Source of the DNA: Oscillospiraceae bacterium
GTDB lineage: Bacteria; Bacillota_A; Clostridia; Oscillospirales; Oscillospiraceae
NCBI GenBank assembly: GCA_017537045.1
Contig: JAFYLN010000211.1
Span: forward strand, 1 to 11,145
Length of the DNA stretch: 11,145 nucleotides
Direction: 5' to 3'
Made by a program: the position numbers and the translations under genes. The first letter of the stretch is position 1. Each line of letters starts with the position of its first letter. Positions 1 through 8,054 of the stretch are shown here, in pieces. The notes below the pieces were generated by a model, which made no database searches, was not told the origin of the DNA, and saw only the letters and a program-made list of their open reading frames with translations.

Positions 1-571
1 CATATGCATTTTCGCCTTCCACCAGGATGGATGCAGACTTCAGGCCGGCTTCGTCGCCTTCCTGGTAGTCCATAATCTTGTAGGTAAAGCCGCTTCGCTC
101 AGCCCAACGGGTGTACATACGGTACAGCATCTGGCACCAGTCCTGAGCCTCGGTACCGCCTGCGCCAGCCTGGAAGCTCATCAGCGCATTGTTCTTGTCG
201 TACTTACCGGTCAGCAGGGTCTCCAGACGGCAGGCTTCCATGGCAGAAATCAGCTGCTCGTAGCCTTCCTTCAGCTCGTCCAGCATGGAGTCATCGTCTT
301 CTTCCGCTGCCATCTCGCAGATGGTCATCAGATCCTCCCAGCTGGAGCACATGGCTTCGTACTTGCCGATCTTGCTTTCAATCTGCTTTGCCTTCACCAC
401 AAACTTCTGGCTCTTCTCAGGATCGTCCCAGAAACCGGGAGCCTCCTGCATTGCCTGCAGACGCTCCAGCTCATTCTTCAGACCGGTGAGGTTCAGAGAC
501 TCTGCCAGACCCTCCAGGGCGGGATGGCATTCGTTCAGCTTCACTTTATAAGAATCAAATTCAATATTCAT
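1..571 (-). CDS. prfB: Peptide chain release factor 2 (RF2), N-terminal half, runs off the window
   Basis: RF2 releases finished proteins at UGA and UAA codons. About 190 of roughly 370 codons are present, covering the N-terminal helical domain and the start of domain 2. Seen directly: the conserved block QAGAGGTEAQDW followed by MLYRMYTRWAE, which is diagnostic of class I release factors, RF2 type. The SPF and GGQ motifs lie outside the window. The ATG at 571 has a weak GAGAG ribosome site 8 bases upstream; an in-frame ATG at 586 has none. Most RF2 genes carry a +1 programmed frameshift around codon 25 (CTT TGA C). Here the ATG frame is continuous through that region (GAG TCT CTG AAC), so the frameshift control is absent. 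Identification is confident; the exact start is less so. Confidence 0.95.
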   Translation of the reverse strand, partial: MNIEFDSYKVKLNECHPALEGLAESLNLTGLKNELERLQAMQEAPGFWDDPEKSQKFVVKAKQIESKIGKYEAMCSSWEDLMTICEMAAEEDDDSMLDELKEGYEQLISAMEACRLETLLTGKYDKNNALMSFQAGAGGTEAQDWCQMLYRMYTRWAERSGFTYKIMDYQEGDEAGLKSASILVEGENAY

Positions 572-612
572 AACAAAATCTCTCATTTCGTCGTATTTGC
601 ATAGTTCAATTT

Positions 613-641
613 ATTATATCCGATCGGAATAATTCTGTAAA
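613..641 (-). promoter_or_regulatory. Promoter of prfB
   Basis: On the minus strand, TTTACA (636-641) and TATAAT (613-618) are separated by exactly 17 bases. Transcription would begin near 606, giving a leader of about 35 bases before the prfB ATG at 571. It is back to back with the tRNA promoter on the other strand. Confidence 0.75.
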
Positions 642-681
642 GAGGATTTTTAAATTTTTCAGAAAAAGACATCTAATTTTC

Positions 682-710
682 TTGACAGGTGCTGAATGTT
701 TGAGTAAAAT
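682..710 (+). promoter_or_regulatory. Promoter of the tRNA-Arg gene
   Basis: A perfect TTGACA (682-687), a 17-base spacer and TAAAAT (705-710) lie 22 bases before the tRNA. This near-consensus strength is typical of stable-RNA promoters. Confidence 0.85.
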
Positions 711-732
711 AGATACCGTTAGTTTGATCTAT

Positions 733-809
733 GCCCTAGTAGCTCAGTTGTATAGAGCGTCCGCCTCCTAAGCGGAAGGTCGGAGGTTAGAGTCCTCTCT
801 GGGGTGCCA
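733..809 (+). tRNA. tRNA-Arg, anticodon CCT
   Basis: A full cloverleaf folds by hand: acceptor 733-739 with 799-805 (two G-U pairs), D stem GCTC/GAGC (742-745, 755-758), anticodon stem TCCGC/GCGGA (760-764, 772-776) around loop CTCCTAA, giving anticodon CCT for AGG codons. The T stem is GGAGG/CCTCT (782-786, 794-798), and CCA is encoded at 807-809. Odd point: the T loop reads TTAGAGT instead of TTCRANT, so position 56 is A not C. The D loop reads AGTTGTATA with a single G, so position 19 is U not G. Together they replace the near-universal G19-C56 tertiary pair by a possible U19-A56 pair. Confidence 0.93.
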
Positions 810-845
810 AACACCGTGATTTTCCTTGAGTCACGGTGTTTTAGC
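810..845 (+). terminator. Terminator after tRNA-Arg
   Basis: A perfect 10-bp stem AACACCGTGA/TCACGGTGTT (810-819 with 831-840) with an 11-base loop directly follows the CCA end and is followed by TT and a T-rich stretch. No clear promoter is visible between it and the next gene, so readthrough may supply that gene. Confidence 0.8.
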
Positions 846-893
846 ATTTTGTGAAAAAATGCGAATTAGAAAGATAAAATCGGAGGAATTAAA

Positions 894-1655
894 ATGGTTT
901 TGACGTTCCAAACATTTCTCATCGTTTGCCCCATGCTGTTTCTGGCGGGTCTGGTTGACGCCATTGGCGGCGGCGGTGGTCTGATCTCCCTGCCCGCTTA
1001 CCTTCTGGCCGGTGTACCCATGCACAACACCATTGCCACAAACAAACTCTCTTCCACCTGCGGCACTGCCCTGACCACCGTCCGTTTCATTCGTCAGGGT
1101 CTGGTCAACTGGAAGATTTCCCTGCCCGCCATCGTGTTTGCGATCCTGGGCAGCTCTCTGGGTGCAAACCTTTCCATGAAGCTGGATGAATCCATTATGG
1201 AGAAAATCCTGTTCGTTTGTCTGCCCGTGGTTGCCTTCATCGTGATGAATCCCAAGCTCTTCCGGGATAAGGAAAATACGGAACTGGTAATCAGCAAGCG
1301 TCTTTGGATCACCGTTATTGTCAGCGCTTTCACCATTGGCATTTACGACGGTATTTACGGTCCCGGTACCGGCACCTTCCTGATCATTGCCTTTACCCTC
1401 TTCGCGAAGATGGACATGCGCACTGCCAATGCCCAGACCAAGGTCATCAATCTGACCACCAATATTACCAGCCTGGTGATTTTCCTGATGAACGGTCAGG
1501 CCATCATCCTGCTAGGTCTTGCTGCTGCCGTATGCAACATGGCCGGCAACTATGTAGGTTCCAGCCTTGCTCTGAAACAGGGCAGCAAGATCACCCGTCC
1601 CGTGATCATCCTGGTGCTGGCTCTGCTATTTTTGAAGGTTCTTGGCATTCTGTAA
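894..1655 (+). CDS. TauE/SafE-family membrane permease (sulfite/organosulfonate exporter-like)
   Basis: A 253-residue integral membrane protein of the TauE/SafE (formerly DUF81) family, whose characterised members move sulfite, sulfoacetate or related anions. Seen directly: the N-terminal segment LAGLVDAIGGGGGLISLPAY with the glycine cluster characteristic of the family, followed by TNKLSSTCGT. The family repeat appears in the second half as YDGIYGPGTGTFLIIAF and NAQTKVINLTTN. About eight hydrophobic segments are evident and length is typical. The ATG at 894 has GGAGG 7 bases upstream. It lies just after the tRNA-Arg terminator and ends before a strong hairpin, so it forms a one-gene unit or is fed by readthrough. 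The transported anion cannot be deduced; there are no sulfur genes beside it. Confidence 0.9.
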   Translation: MVLTFQTFLIVCPMLFLAGLVDAIGGGGGLISLPAYLLAGVPMHNTIATNKLSSTCGTALTTVRFIRQGLVNWKISLPAIVFAILGSSLGANLSMKLDESIMEKILFVCLPVVAFIVMNPKLFRDKENTELVISKRLWITVIVSAFTIGIYDGIYGPGTGTFLIIAFTLFAKMDMRTANAQTKVINLTTNITSLVIFLMNGQAIILLGLAAAVCNMAGNYVGSSLALKQGSKITRPVIILVLALLFLKVLGIL

Positions 1656-1663
1656 GTACATAA

Positions 1664-1695
1664 AAATCGCCGGAAACATTTGTTTCCGGCGATTT
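1664..1695 (+). terminator. Terminator after the TauE-like gene
   Basis: A perfect 15-bp stem (1664-1678 with 1681-1695), starting with AAATCGCC and ending GGCGATTT, lies 8 bases after the stop codon. The A/T ends supply a short U-run on either strand, so it may work in both directions. Confidence 0.85.
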
Positions 1696-1765
1696 CGCTG
1701 TTAAGAGAAGCCCCCGGCTATGCCGGGGAGTATATAAAAAGTTCTACTTATGGCTAGAAAAGAAA

Positions 1766-1828
1766 AACCTCCAATGATAGAGTGGTAAGAAGGTTCGCCA
1801 ACCGCTTACAACAACATCAATGGAGGTT
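1766..1828 (+). promoter_or_regulatory. IS200 leader hairpin that hides the tnpA ribosome binding site
   Basis: AACCTCCAATGAT (1766-1778) can pair with ATCAATGGAGGTT (1816-1828), 12 of 13 positions, and GGAGG at 1822-1826 is the tnpA ribosome site. Inner helices GTAAG/CTTAC (1785-1789, 1805-1809) and GGTT/AACC (1792-1795, 1800-1803) extend the fold. In Salmonella IS200 a comparable leader structure blocks transposase translation; the same role here is inferred. Confidence 0.7.
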
Positions 1829-1834
1829 ATCCGA

Positions 1835-2146
1835 ATGGACAAGAATAGTTTAGCACATACGAAATGGAATTGCAAATACCACATCATCCTCACACCCAAA
1901 TACCGCAGAAAAATAATCTATCAGCAGATATCAAAGGATATCGGATCGATAATAAGGACATTATGCGCCCGAAAGGGAGTAGAGATTATCGAAGCGGCAG
2001 CAATGCCGGATCATATCCATCTCTACATAGCAATTCCGCCGAAGTATGCAGTATCGGATTTCATGGGATATCTCAAGGGAAAGAGCAGTCTAATGATATT
2101 CGGCCGACATGCAAATCTCAAGTACCAGTACGGCAACAGACATTAC
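1835..2146 (+). pseudogene. tnpA: IS200 transposase TnpA, 3'-truncated
   Basis: This is the Y1 transposase of the IS200 family, normally about 150 residues. The first 104 codons are intact: MDKNSLAHTKWNCKYHI at the start, PKYRRKIIYQ, the metal-binding HUH-type motif DHIHLYI near residue 59, and FMGYLKGKSSLMIFGRHANL. The sequence loses similarity just after YGNRHY. The family then normally continues with a segment carrying the catalytic tyrosine, and that segment is missing. The frame stays open by chance to 2452 across the antisense strand of the EIIA gene, but that tail is not transposase. The ATG at 1835 is preceded by GGAGG (spacing 8); an ATG at 1820 in the same frame lies before this site and is unlikely. 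Not functional. Confidence 0.85.
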
Positions 2147-2166
2147 CATTGTACACAAAAGCGGAA

Positions 2167-2664
2167 TTACTTCACAAGCTCGATGACAACGTCTGCATTC
2201 GTGGCAGTCTCACCCGTAACGCTCCGGAATACTGCGTACTCATCCGAGTTGCAGATGATAACAGGTGTAATGGTGGGCAGACCGGCCGCCTCGACGGCTT
2301 GCAGATCGACCTCCAGCAGAAGCTGTCCCTTTTTGATCTTTTCATCATTCCGGACGTGCACGGTAAAGGGTTTGCCCTCCAGTTCCACAGTCTCCAAACC
2401 CACATGGATCAGAATTTCCGCTCCGTTGGAGGATGTGATGCTGACTGCGTGACCGGTGTCAAACATCGTGCTGACAACACCGTCCGCAGGCGCATAAACC
2501 TTTCCGTCCGTCGGCAGAATCGCAACACCGTTGCCCAGCATGCCCTCTGCAAATACAGGGTCCGGAACTTCCGTGAGGCTAACAACCTGCCCGGCTACCG
2601 GTGCATAGATGAGATCCTTTTTGTTTGTGCCAGTCTTTCCGAAAAACCTATCAAAAAATCCCAT
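2167..2664 (-). CDS. PTS glucose/beta-glucoside-family EIIA component
   Basis: A 165-residue cytosolic phosphocarrier of the EIIA-Glc (Crr) fold that passes phosphate from HPr to the EIIB domain encoded upstream. Seen directly: IYAPVAGQVVSL near residue 19, GHAVSI with His72, and ILIHVGLETVEL with His87, the usual phosphorylated histidine. The C-terminal half ends naturally in VVIELVK. The start at 2664 is set by GGAGG 9 bases upstream (2674-2678); a longer frame to 2778 overlaps the EIIBC gene and is discarded. It is the last gene of the operon, 41 bases after EIIBC. In many bgl loci this domain is fused to EIIBC; here it is separate. The truncated IS200 begins about 20 bases past its stop, and no terminator is visible there. 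Confidence 0.92.
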   Translation of the reverse strand: MGFFDRFFGKTGTNKKDLIYAPVAGQVVSLTEVPDPVFAEGMLGNGVAILPTDGKVYAPADGVVSTMFDTGHAVSITSSNGAEILIHVGLETVELEGKPFTVHVRNDEKIKKGQLLLEVDLQAVEAAGLPTITPVIICNSDEYAVFRSVTGETATNADVVIELVK

Positions 2665-2705
2665 GGATATTGGCCTCCGTACAGGTAAGTATCGTTTATC
2701 TGTCC

Positions 2706-4049
2706 TTAGTCTTCTTCGAAGCCGACGAACCAGGTGATCACAAAGCCCAGAACGGTAGCCATAACAGCAGCTACGCAAGCTAGGACGAAGTTGCCCATGG
2801 TGCCGCCCAGGAAGATGGGCAGGGTCAGGAAGGAGCAGGAAGCGGTTGCGAATGCGCGGATGTCGAAGATGCCGATAAAGACACCGGTGATGGCGGAGGC
2901 GATGATGGCGCTGATCAGAGGCTTGCGGAAGCGGATCAGGCAGCCGTACAGAGCGGGTTCCGTAACGGACAGCAGCGCGGTAACGCCGGTGGACAGGCCA
3001 GCCTGCTTGTTTTCGGCCTTCTTGCTCTTGACACCAACGGCCAGAGCGGCACCGCCGATTGCCAGATTAGCAGCCAGAGCCTTGGAGAACAGCAGGGAGG
3101 AACCGACGGTTGCGATCTCGTTGATGATCAGAGGAGTGATGACGGTGTGCATACCGACCATGACCAGCAGAGGATGCAGTGCGGACAGGACAGCCATGCT
3201 CAGACCGCCGAAGCTGGTCAGCCAGACACAGAGGTTAGCCAGAGCAGTACCGACAACGGTGCCCACGGGACCCAGAATGTACAGGGTCAGAACGAACATG
3301 CCGACGCACAGGATGATGGGGCGGAAGACAGAGCTCAGGGTGTTTGGCAGAACCTTCGCGAGCCACTTGTCCACAAGTGCCATGACGGGAACCATCAGCA
3401 GAGCGGGAACGATATTGGAGGTGTAGGCCACCTTGGTCAGGGTAATGCCGAACAGGGTCAGGTCAGCAACACCGGAAATCGCGGGAGAGCACAGAGCCAG
3501 CATGACGAATGCGGCCAGATACTCGTTGGTCTTCAGTCTGCGTGCGCCAACGAAGGCAACATAGACGGGCAGGTAGCTGTAAGCAGCCTGAGCCAGAGTG
3601 TTGAACAGGGTGTAGGTCATGCTGCCGGCAGCTTCGGGAGCGAAGAATTTAACAAGAGCCAGAACAGCGGAGATCAGACCGGAGGCGACCAGAACGGGCA
3701 GGGTGGGGGTGATGCAGCCGGAGATAAAGGCAAAAACCTGAGACAGGGGAGATTCTTTCTTGCCGCCGTCCAGATTTTCCTTTACGGGTGCCTTGGCACC
3801 GGTGGCGGGCATCATGGGCAGCATCTCGTTGTACAGCTGCTCCACAGAAGTTCCAATGATGATCTGGAACATGCCGCCCTTGTCAACAACGCCCTGCACA
3901 CCGGGGATGGCCTTCAGGGCATCCAGGTCTGCCTTGCTCTTGTCGACCAGGACCAGACGCAGACGAGTCATGCAATGGGTATGGGTCTGAATGTTTTCTG
4001 CACCGCCGACACAGGCAATGATCTTCGGTGCGATTTCTTTGAAGTTCAT
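2706..4049 (-). CDS. PTS beta-glucoside-type EIIBC permease
   Basis: A 447-residue membrane protein that imports and phosphorylates a beta-glucoside (salicin, arbutin, cellobiose type). Seen: an EIIB domain at residues 1-80 with the phosphorylated cysteine Cys26 in HCMTRLRLVL, a short charged linker (about 83-100), then an EIIC domain with roughly ten hydrophobic segments. The EIIC signature is VTEPALYG with Glu364, and GMHTVITPLIINE lies at about 299-311. No C-terminal EIIA domain follows; that function is in the next gene. AAGGAGG lies 6 bases before the ATG. It sits 36 bases downstream of the phospho-beta-glucosidase gene, so the two are almost certainly co-transcribed. The beta-glucoside assignment rests on the EIIB/EIIC motifs plus the neighbouring glucosidase; the precise sugar is unknown. 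Confidence 0.93.
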   Translation of the reverse strand: MNFKEIAPKIIACVGGAENIQTHTHCMTRLRLVLVDKSKADLDALKAIPGVQGVVDKGGMFQIIIGTSVEQLYNEMLPMMPATGAKAPVKENLDGGKKESPLSQVFAFISGCITPTLPVLVASGLISAVLALVKFFAPEAAGSMTYTLFNTLAQAAYSYLPVYVAFVGARRLKTNEYLAAFVMLALCSPAISGVADLTLFGITLTKVAYTSNIVPALLMVPVMALVDKWLAKVLPNTLSSVFRPIILCVGMFVLTLYILGPVGTVVGTALANLCVWLTSFGGLSMAVLSALHPLLVMVGMHTVITPLIINEIATVGSSLLFSKALAANLAIGGAALAVGVKSKKAENKQAGLSTGVTALLSVTEPALYGCLIRFRKPLISAIIASAITGVFIGIFDIRAFATASCSFLTLPIFLGGTMGNFVLACVAAVMATVLGFVITWFVGFEED

Positions 4050-4085
4050 ATAGATCCTCCTTTATTTTTCCGGAAAACCGGTTAA

Positions 4086-5558
<1,473 letters not shown>

Positions 5559-5561
5559 TTA

Positions 5562-5590
5562 ATTTTACCATGGGCAAAAAAAGAAATCCA
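5562..5590 (-). promoter_or_regulatory. Possible promoter of the bglA-PTS operon
   Basis: On the minus strand TAAAAT (5562-5567) stands 17 bases from a poor -35 TGGATT (5585-5590). The -35 would lie in the end of the palindrome at 5585-5634. A weak -35 is what one expects at a promoter needing an activator. The alternative is transcription from further upstream through the palindrome. Confidence 0.35.
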
Positions 5591-5634
5591 TTTCAGGAAT
5601 TGCGGGTAAAAAAACGCAATTTCTGAAATGGATT
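5575..5634 (-). terminator. Large palindrome with U-tract between regulator and bglA
   Basis: Two 20-base arms (5585-5604 and 5615-5634) match at 19 of 20 positions around a 10-base loop, and on the minus strand are followed by TTTCTTTTTTT (5575-5585). As RNA this is a strong intrinsic terminator 14 bases after the regulator stop. Because it also lies just before bglA, it could be an attenuator or contain the binding site of the PRD regulator. No RAT sequence of the LicT/BglG type was recognised. Confidence 0.8.
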
Positions 5635-5648
5635 ATTCGCTGATAAAG

Positions 5649-7439
5649 CTAGCTGAAAGTTTCTCTCAGCGCATCTAATTTTCCGGGATGCAACAGTCTT
5701 TGCAGGCAATAGTAAAAGTCCCGCATTTCCATGGTGTGTGAATAATACTCGGATATCACCAAATAGCGCAGCTCTGTTCCGCGGTGCAGTACCGGTTGCG
5801 GGAAACAGTAGATCCGAATGGTATTGCTGCCCAGCCCCTCATGCACCACGGGCAGAAGGAAGGTATCGGTATCCAGCACAAACTCATACTGCCCTCCGGG
5901 CTGCAGGGAAAAGCCCAACTGCTCCAGCAGCTCGTACAGGTTTTTCTTCCGGCCGTCCAGCTCTTCAATGCCTTTGACATAGCGGTCGAGCCCCGCCAGA
6001 AAATAATTCTCTTTACACCTGCTGCGGATCCGTTGGATGCATTCGTCTATGATGTGGTATTCCTCCTCCAGACGGAAGGGCTTTACCAGAATCGCCTGCT
6101 CACAGGACAGCGCCACATCTTCTCCGGTGGTGAGGACCAGCACATCATCGCGCACCTTGCTGTGCAGGAAGCGGTAGTGTTCCATAATCTGCACACTTTG
6201 CAGGTGTCTTGAAAAGTGTTCCTCCATCCACTGTTTCATGGGAAGCACCACGCTGGGATGCTTGGCCGTTACGATGATGCAATCGATCCTTTGAAAATGC
6301 CGGCGCATTTTCATAGCCAGATACATGGCAAGGTATGAGATCTCCGCCTCCGGCACAGCAAAGCCAAAGCATTCTTCGAATGCCAGAATGGTCAGATGCA
6401 CCGCCAGCGGATACTTCCGGTTGATCTCGCGCTTGTGATAATTGCTGTCATGGTAACCCACCTGAACGCGCTGACGTAGCTTATGGATATGCAGCAGAAA
6501 CTGCATTCTGGCATCCGGCTCCAGGCCGAAATCGATGCCGTAGCGCTGCCGCAGCACAGCGCAGAACTTATGGTATGTTTCCTCCAGCTCCGGAATCCAT
6601 TGCTTGCGGTGATCCGGAATATCGCCCCAGAAGGTACACAGATTATTCAGTCTGGCCTGACAGTCCTGCAGCTCCGATTCGAAAAGCGATACGCCAATGA
6701 TGGTGCGGATCACGCTGCTGATCTCCCGCATCAGAGCAGAGATTTCCATTCCGTTATCCACCTGCTCAAGCGGAAAATCGTGTTTGCTTCGCAGAATCGA
6801 TATGATCAGATATCTGCGGAAGCTTCGCATGGACTCACCGGAGACCGCGTACCGGTGCTTGATAAACAAATTCCTCAGGGCCATCCGCAGCAGGACATCC
6901 AGCTGGATATACTCCTGTCTGAGCTGCTGGGCAACAGGATTCTGGGCATCTTTATCGAACACCTTACTCAAAGTCTGACGCTTGTCCACCTCGGGAATAT
7001 CAATGATCAATCCCTTGACCCTGTTGATGCTGACGATCTTGCGCAGGGCATAGTTGCCCTCTACGGTCCGGAACACCGAGGCCTTGGATAAATAAAGGGT
7101 GTTGGCCAGAGTTTCCATGGTGGTATAGTCCTTGGCAAACAGCAGGACGGTCAGGATATCATTGACCCTTTCTTCGGGCATATACAAACTCTGCCGGTCA
7201 CTGACATGGCTCAGAAGCGCCTCCCGGACTGCATCTGTGGCACCGGATACCAGATATCCCCGTTTTCCCGATGCGTCGATCTGAATACTGCCTGCCAATA
7301 TTTGATTGATCTGCTGGATCTCATTTTGCAGGGTGCGCACGGAAATGCCCGCCTGAGATGCCAGATGCTCACCGCTGATCCTCTGGGGATGGTTCAGCAG
7401 ATATGACAAGATGAATAGCTGGCGGTTTGTCAGTTCCAT
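5649..7439 (-). CDS. PRD-containing transcriptional regulator of the MtlR/LicR type with an EIIA-like C-terminus
   Basis: A 596-residue cytosolic regulator expected to control the adjacent beta-glucoside operon in response to PTS phosphorylation. Seen in order: an N-terminal helix-turn-helix (about 5-48, RISGEHLASQAGISVRTLQN), a second winged-helix-like segment (about 92-150, TMETLANTLYLSKASVFRTV), degenerate PRD1 (about 175-275), PRD2 (about 300-380), an EIIB-like region (about 385-470) and an EIIA-like domain (about 495-596). In PRD2 the first histidine is His317 (LLHIHKL), but the second expected one is Tyr373 (EISYLAMYL). The EIIB-like region has no cysteine at the usual place, while the EIIA-like domain keeps PVVHEGLG with His533. 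AAAGGAG precedes the ATG. Activator rather than antiterminator is inferred from the HTH. Confidence 0.88.
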   Translation of the reverse strand: MELTNRQLFILSYLLNHPQRISGEHLASQAGISVRTLQNEIQQINQILAGSIQIDASGKRGYLVSGATDAVREALLSHVSDRQSLYMPEERVNDILTVLLFAKDYTTMETLANTLYLSKASVFRTVEGNYALRKIVSINRVKGLIIDIPEVDKRQTLSKVFDKDAQNPVAQQLRQEYIQLDVLLRMALRNLFIKHRYAVSGESMRSFRRYLIISILRSKHDFPLEQVDNGMEISALMREISSVIRTIIGVSLFESELQDCQARLNNLCTFWGDIPDHRKQWIPELEETYHKFCAVLRQRYGIDFGLEPDARMQFLLHIHKLRQRVQVGYHDSNYHKREINRKYPLAVHLTILAFEECFGFAVPEAEISYLAMYLAMKMRRHFQRIDCIIVTAKHPSVVLPMKQWMEEHFSRHLQSVQIMEHYRFLHSKVRDDVLVLTTGEDVALSCEQAILVKPFRLEEEYHIIDECIQRIRSRCKENYFLAGLDRYVKGIEELDGRKKNLYELLEQLGFSLQPGGQYEFVLDTDTFLLPVVHEGLGSNTIRIYCFPQPVLHRGTELRYLVISEYYSHTMEMRDFYYCLQRLLHPGKLDALRETFS

Positions 7440-7492
7440 TCAGACATCTCCTTTCTGCACGATTCCCAAAAAGCCAACCGTATTTTTACTAT

Positions 7493-7521
7493 ATTATACT
7501 GTTTTCGGCGGTTTTTTGCAA
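7493..7521 (-). promoter_or_regulatory. Promoter of the PRD regulator gene
   Basis: On the minus strand TTGCAA (7516-7521), a 17-base spacer, and a perfect TATAAT (7493-7498). The start would be near 7486, about 47 bases before the regulator ATG. A good constitutive-looking promoter. Confidence 0.75.
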
Positions 7522-7570
7522 TCCGGTTTCTGCATTGCGTCTTGATTTCTATTTTATCAGCGCGCATTTT

Positions 7571-7696
7571 TTACTGCGCGTCTTCCTCCAGGGCATCCAG
7601 AAGCTTGGCCACCTCCCGGTGCAATACGGATATCCCTCCCTCTCTGGCTCTATGATAATTGTTCCGGAGGAAGGTGTCAATTACTGGTTTGTTGCA
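7571..7696 (-). pseudogene. C-terminal remnant of an unidentified gene
   Basis: A 41-codon open stretch on the minus strand ends in TAA at 7571-7573 and begins right after an in-frame TGA (7697-7699), with no start codon or ribosome site. The translation looks protein-like, including FLRNNYHRAREGG and VLHREVAKLLDALEED, an amphipathic helix at the end. It resembles the last segment of a larger protein, but I do not recognise the family. A short GC hairpin (CGCGCA/TGCGCG, 7563-7580) overlaps the stop. Otherwise the stretch 7522-7734 shows no intact gene. It may be only chance coding appearance. Confidence 0.35.
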
Positions 7697-7734
7697 TCAC
7701 TGCGCCATACCCTAATGGTACACAAATCCCGCAA

Positions 7735-7763
7735 TTGACATACTTCTGATAAGCAATTATCAT
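7735..7763 (+). promoter_or_regulatory. Promoter of the truncated TatD-like gene
   Basis: A perfect TTGACA (7735-7740), a 17-base spacer, and TATCAT (7758-7763), 24 bases before the GTG start at 7788. The promoter and ribosome site survive although the gene behind them is broken. Confidence 0.7.
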
Positions 7764-7787
7764 ATAGGCAGAAAGGAGGGGATATCC

Positions 7788-8045
7788 GTGATTATCGATT
7801 CCCATGCACATTACAACAATAACGCCTACAAGAAACCGTTTCGCTACTTGTCATATGACAAGGACGGGTATGCCCTCAAGGAAGGCGGACTGCCTCAACT
7901 GATACAGGAGATGGAGAGTGTCAACATCCGATATTTCATTGAGCCGGGTGTGAGTCTGCAATCCTGCGAGGAAGTGCTGGCGCTTGCGGAACAGTATCCC
8001 GGCAGAATCTTCCCAGCCATGGGTATTCATCCTACCCGGTCTATT
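7788..8045 (+). pseudogene. TatD-like metal-dependent hydrolase, 5' fragment
   Basis: About 85 codons of a TatD-family (amidohydrolase superfamily) protein, normally about 250-260 residues. Seen: MIIDSHAHY with the metal-binding His6-x-His8, IEPGVSLQSCEEVLALAEQYP and AMGIHPTR, all typical of the first third of TatD proteins. GTG is the start, with AAAGGAGGGG 7 bases before it. Similarity stops after about 8040; the frame continues out of register over nitroreductase sequence and ends at 8252. The active site needs residues from the lost part, so no TatD activity is expected. The protein might still be made, because promoter and ribosome site are intact. Confidence 0.75.
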
Positions 8046-8054
8046 TTTGAGAAG

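Larger units (their letters stand above)
1704..2160 (+). mobile_element. Truncated IS200-type insertion sequence (left end kept, right end lost)
   Basis: The left part of an IS200/IS605-family element. Seen: a subterminal hairpin CCCCGGC-TAT-GCCGGGG at 1712-1728, the kind of end palindrome that single-strand transposases of this family bind; a structured leader (1766-1828); and the first two thirds of tnpA. After about 2146 the reading frame loses all similarity and continues into the antisense of the next gene, so the 3' part of tnpA and the right-end palindrome are gone. No tnpB is present. IS200 elements leave no target duplication, so the exact left boundary (about 1700-1711) is a guess. 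The remnant cannot move by itself. Confidence 0.8.

Noticed and set aside
1820..2452. 210-codon ORF read as one protein
   Set aside because: Only the first two thirds of a TnpA are real; the tail after about 2146 is antisense to the EIIA gene.
3147..4085. Long plus-strand ORFs opposite EIIBC
   Set aside because: Antisense shadows of a clear PTS gene, with odd Gln/Gly/His-rich composition and no ribosome site.
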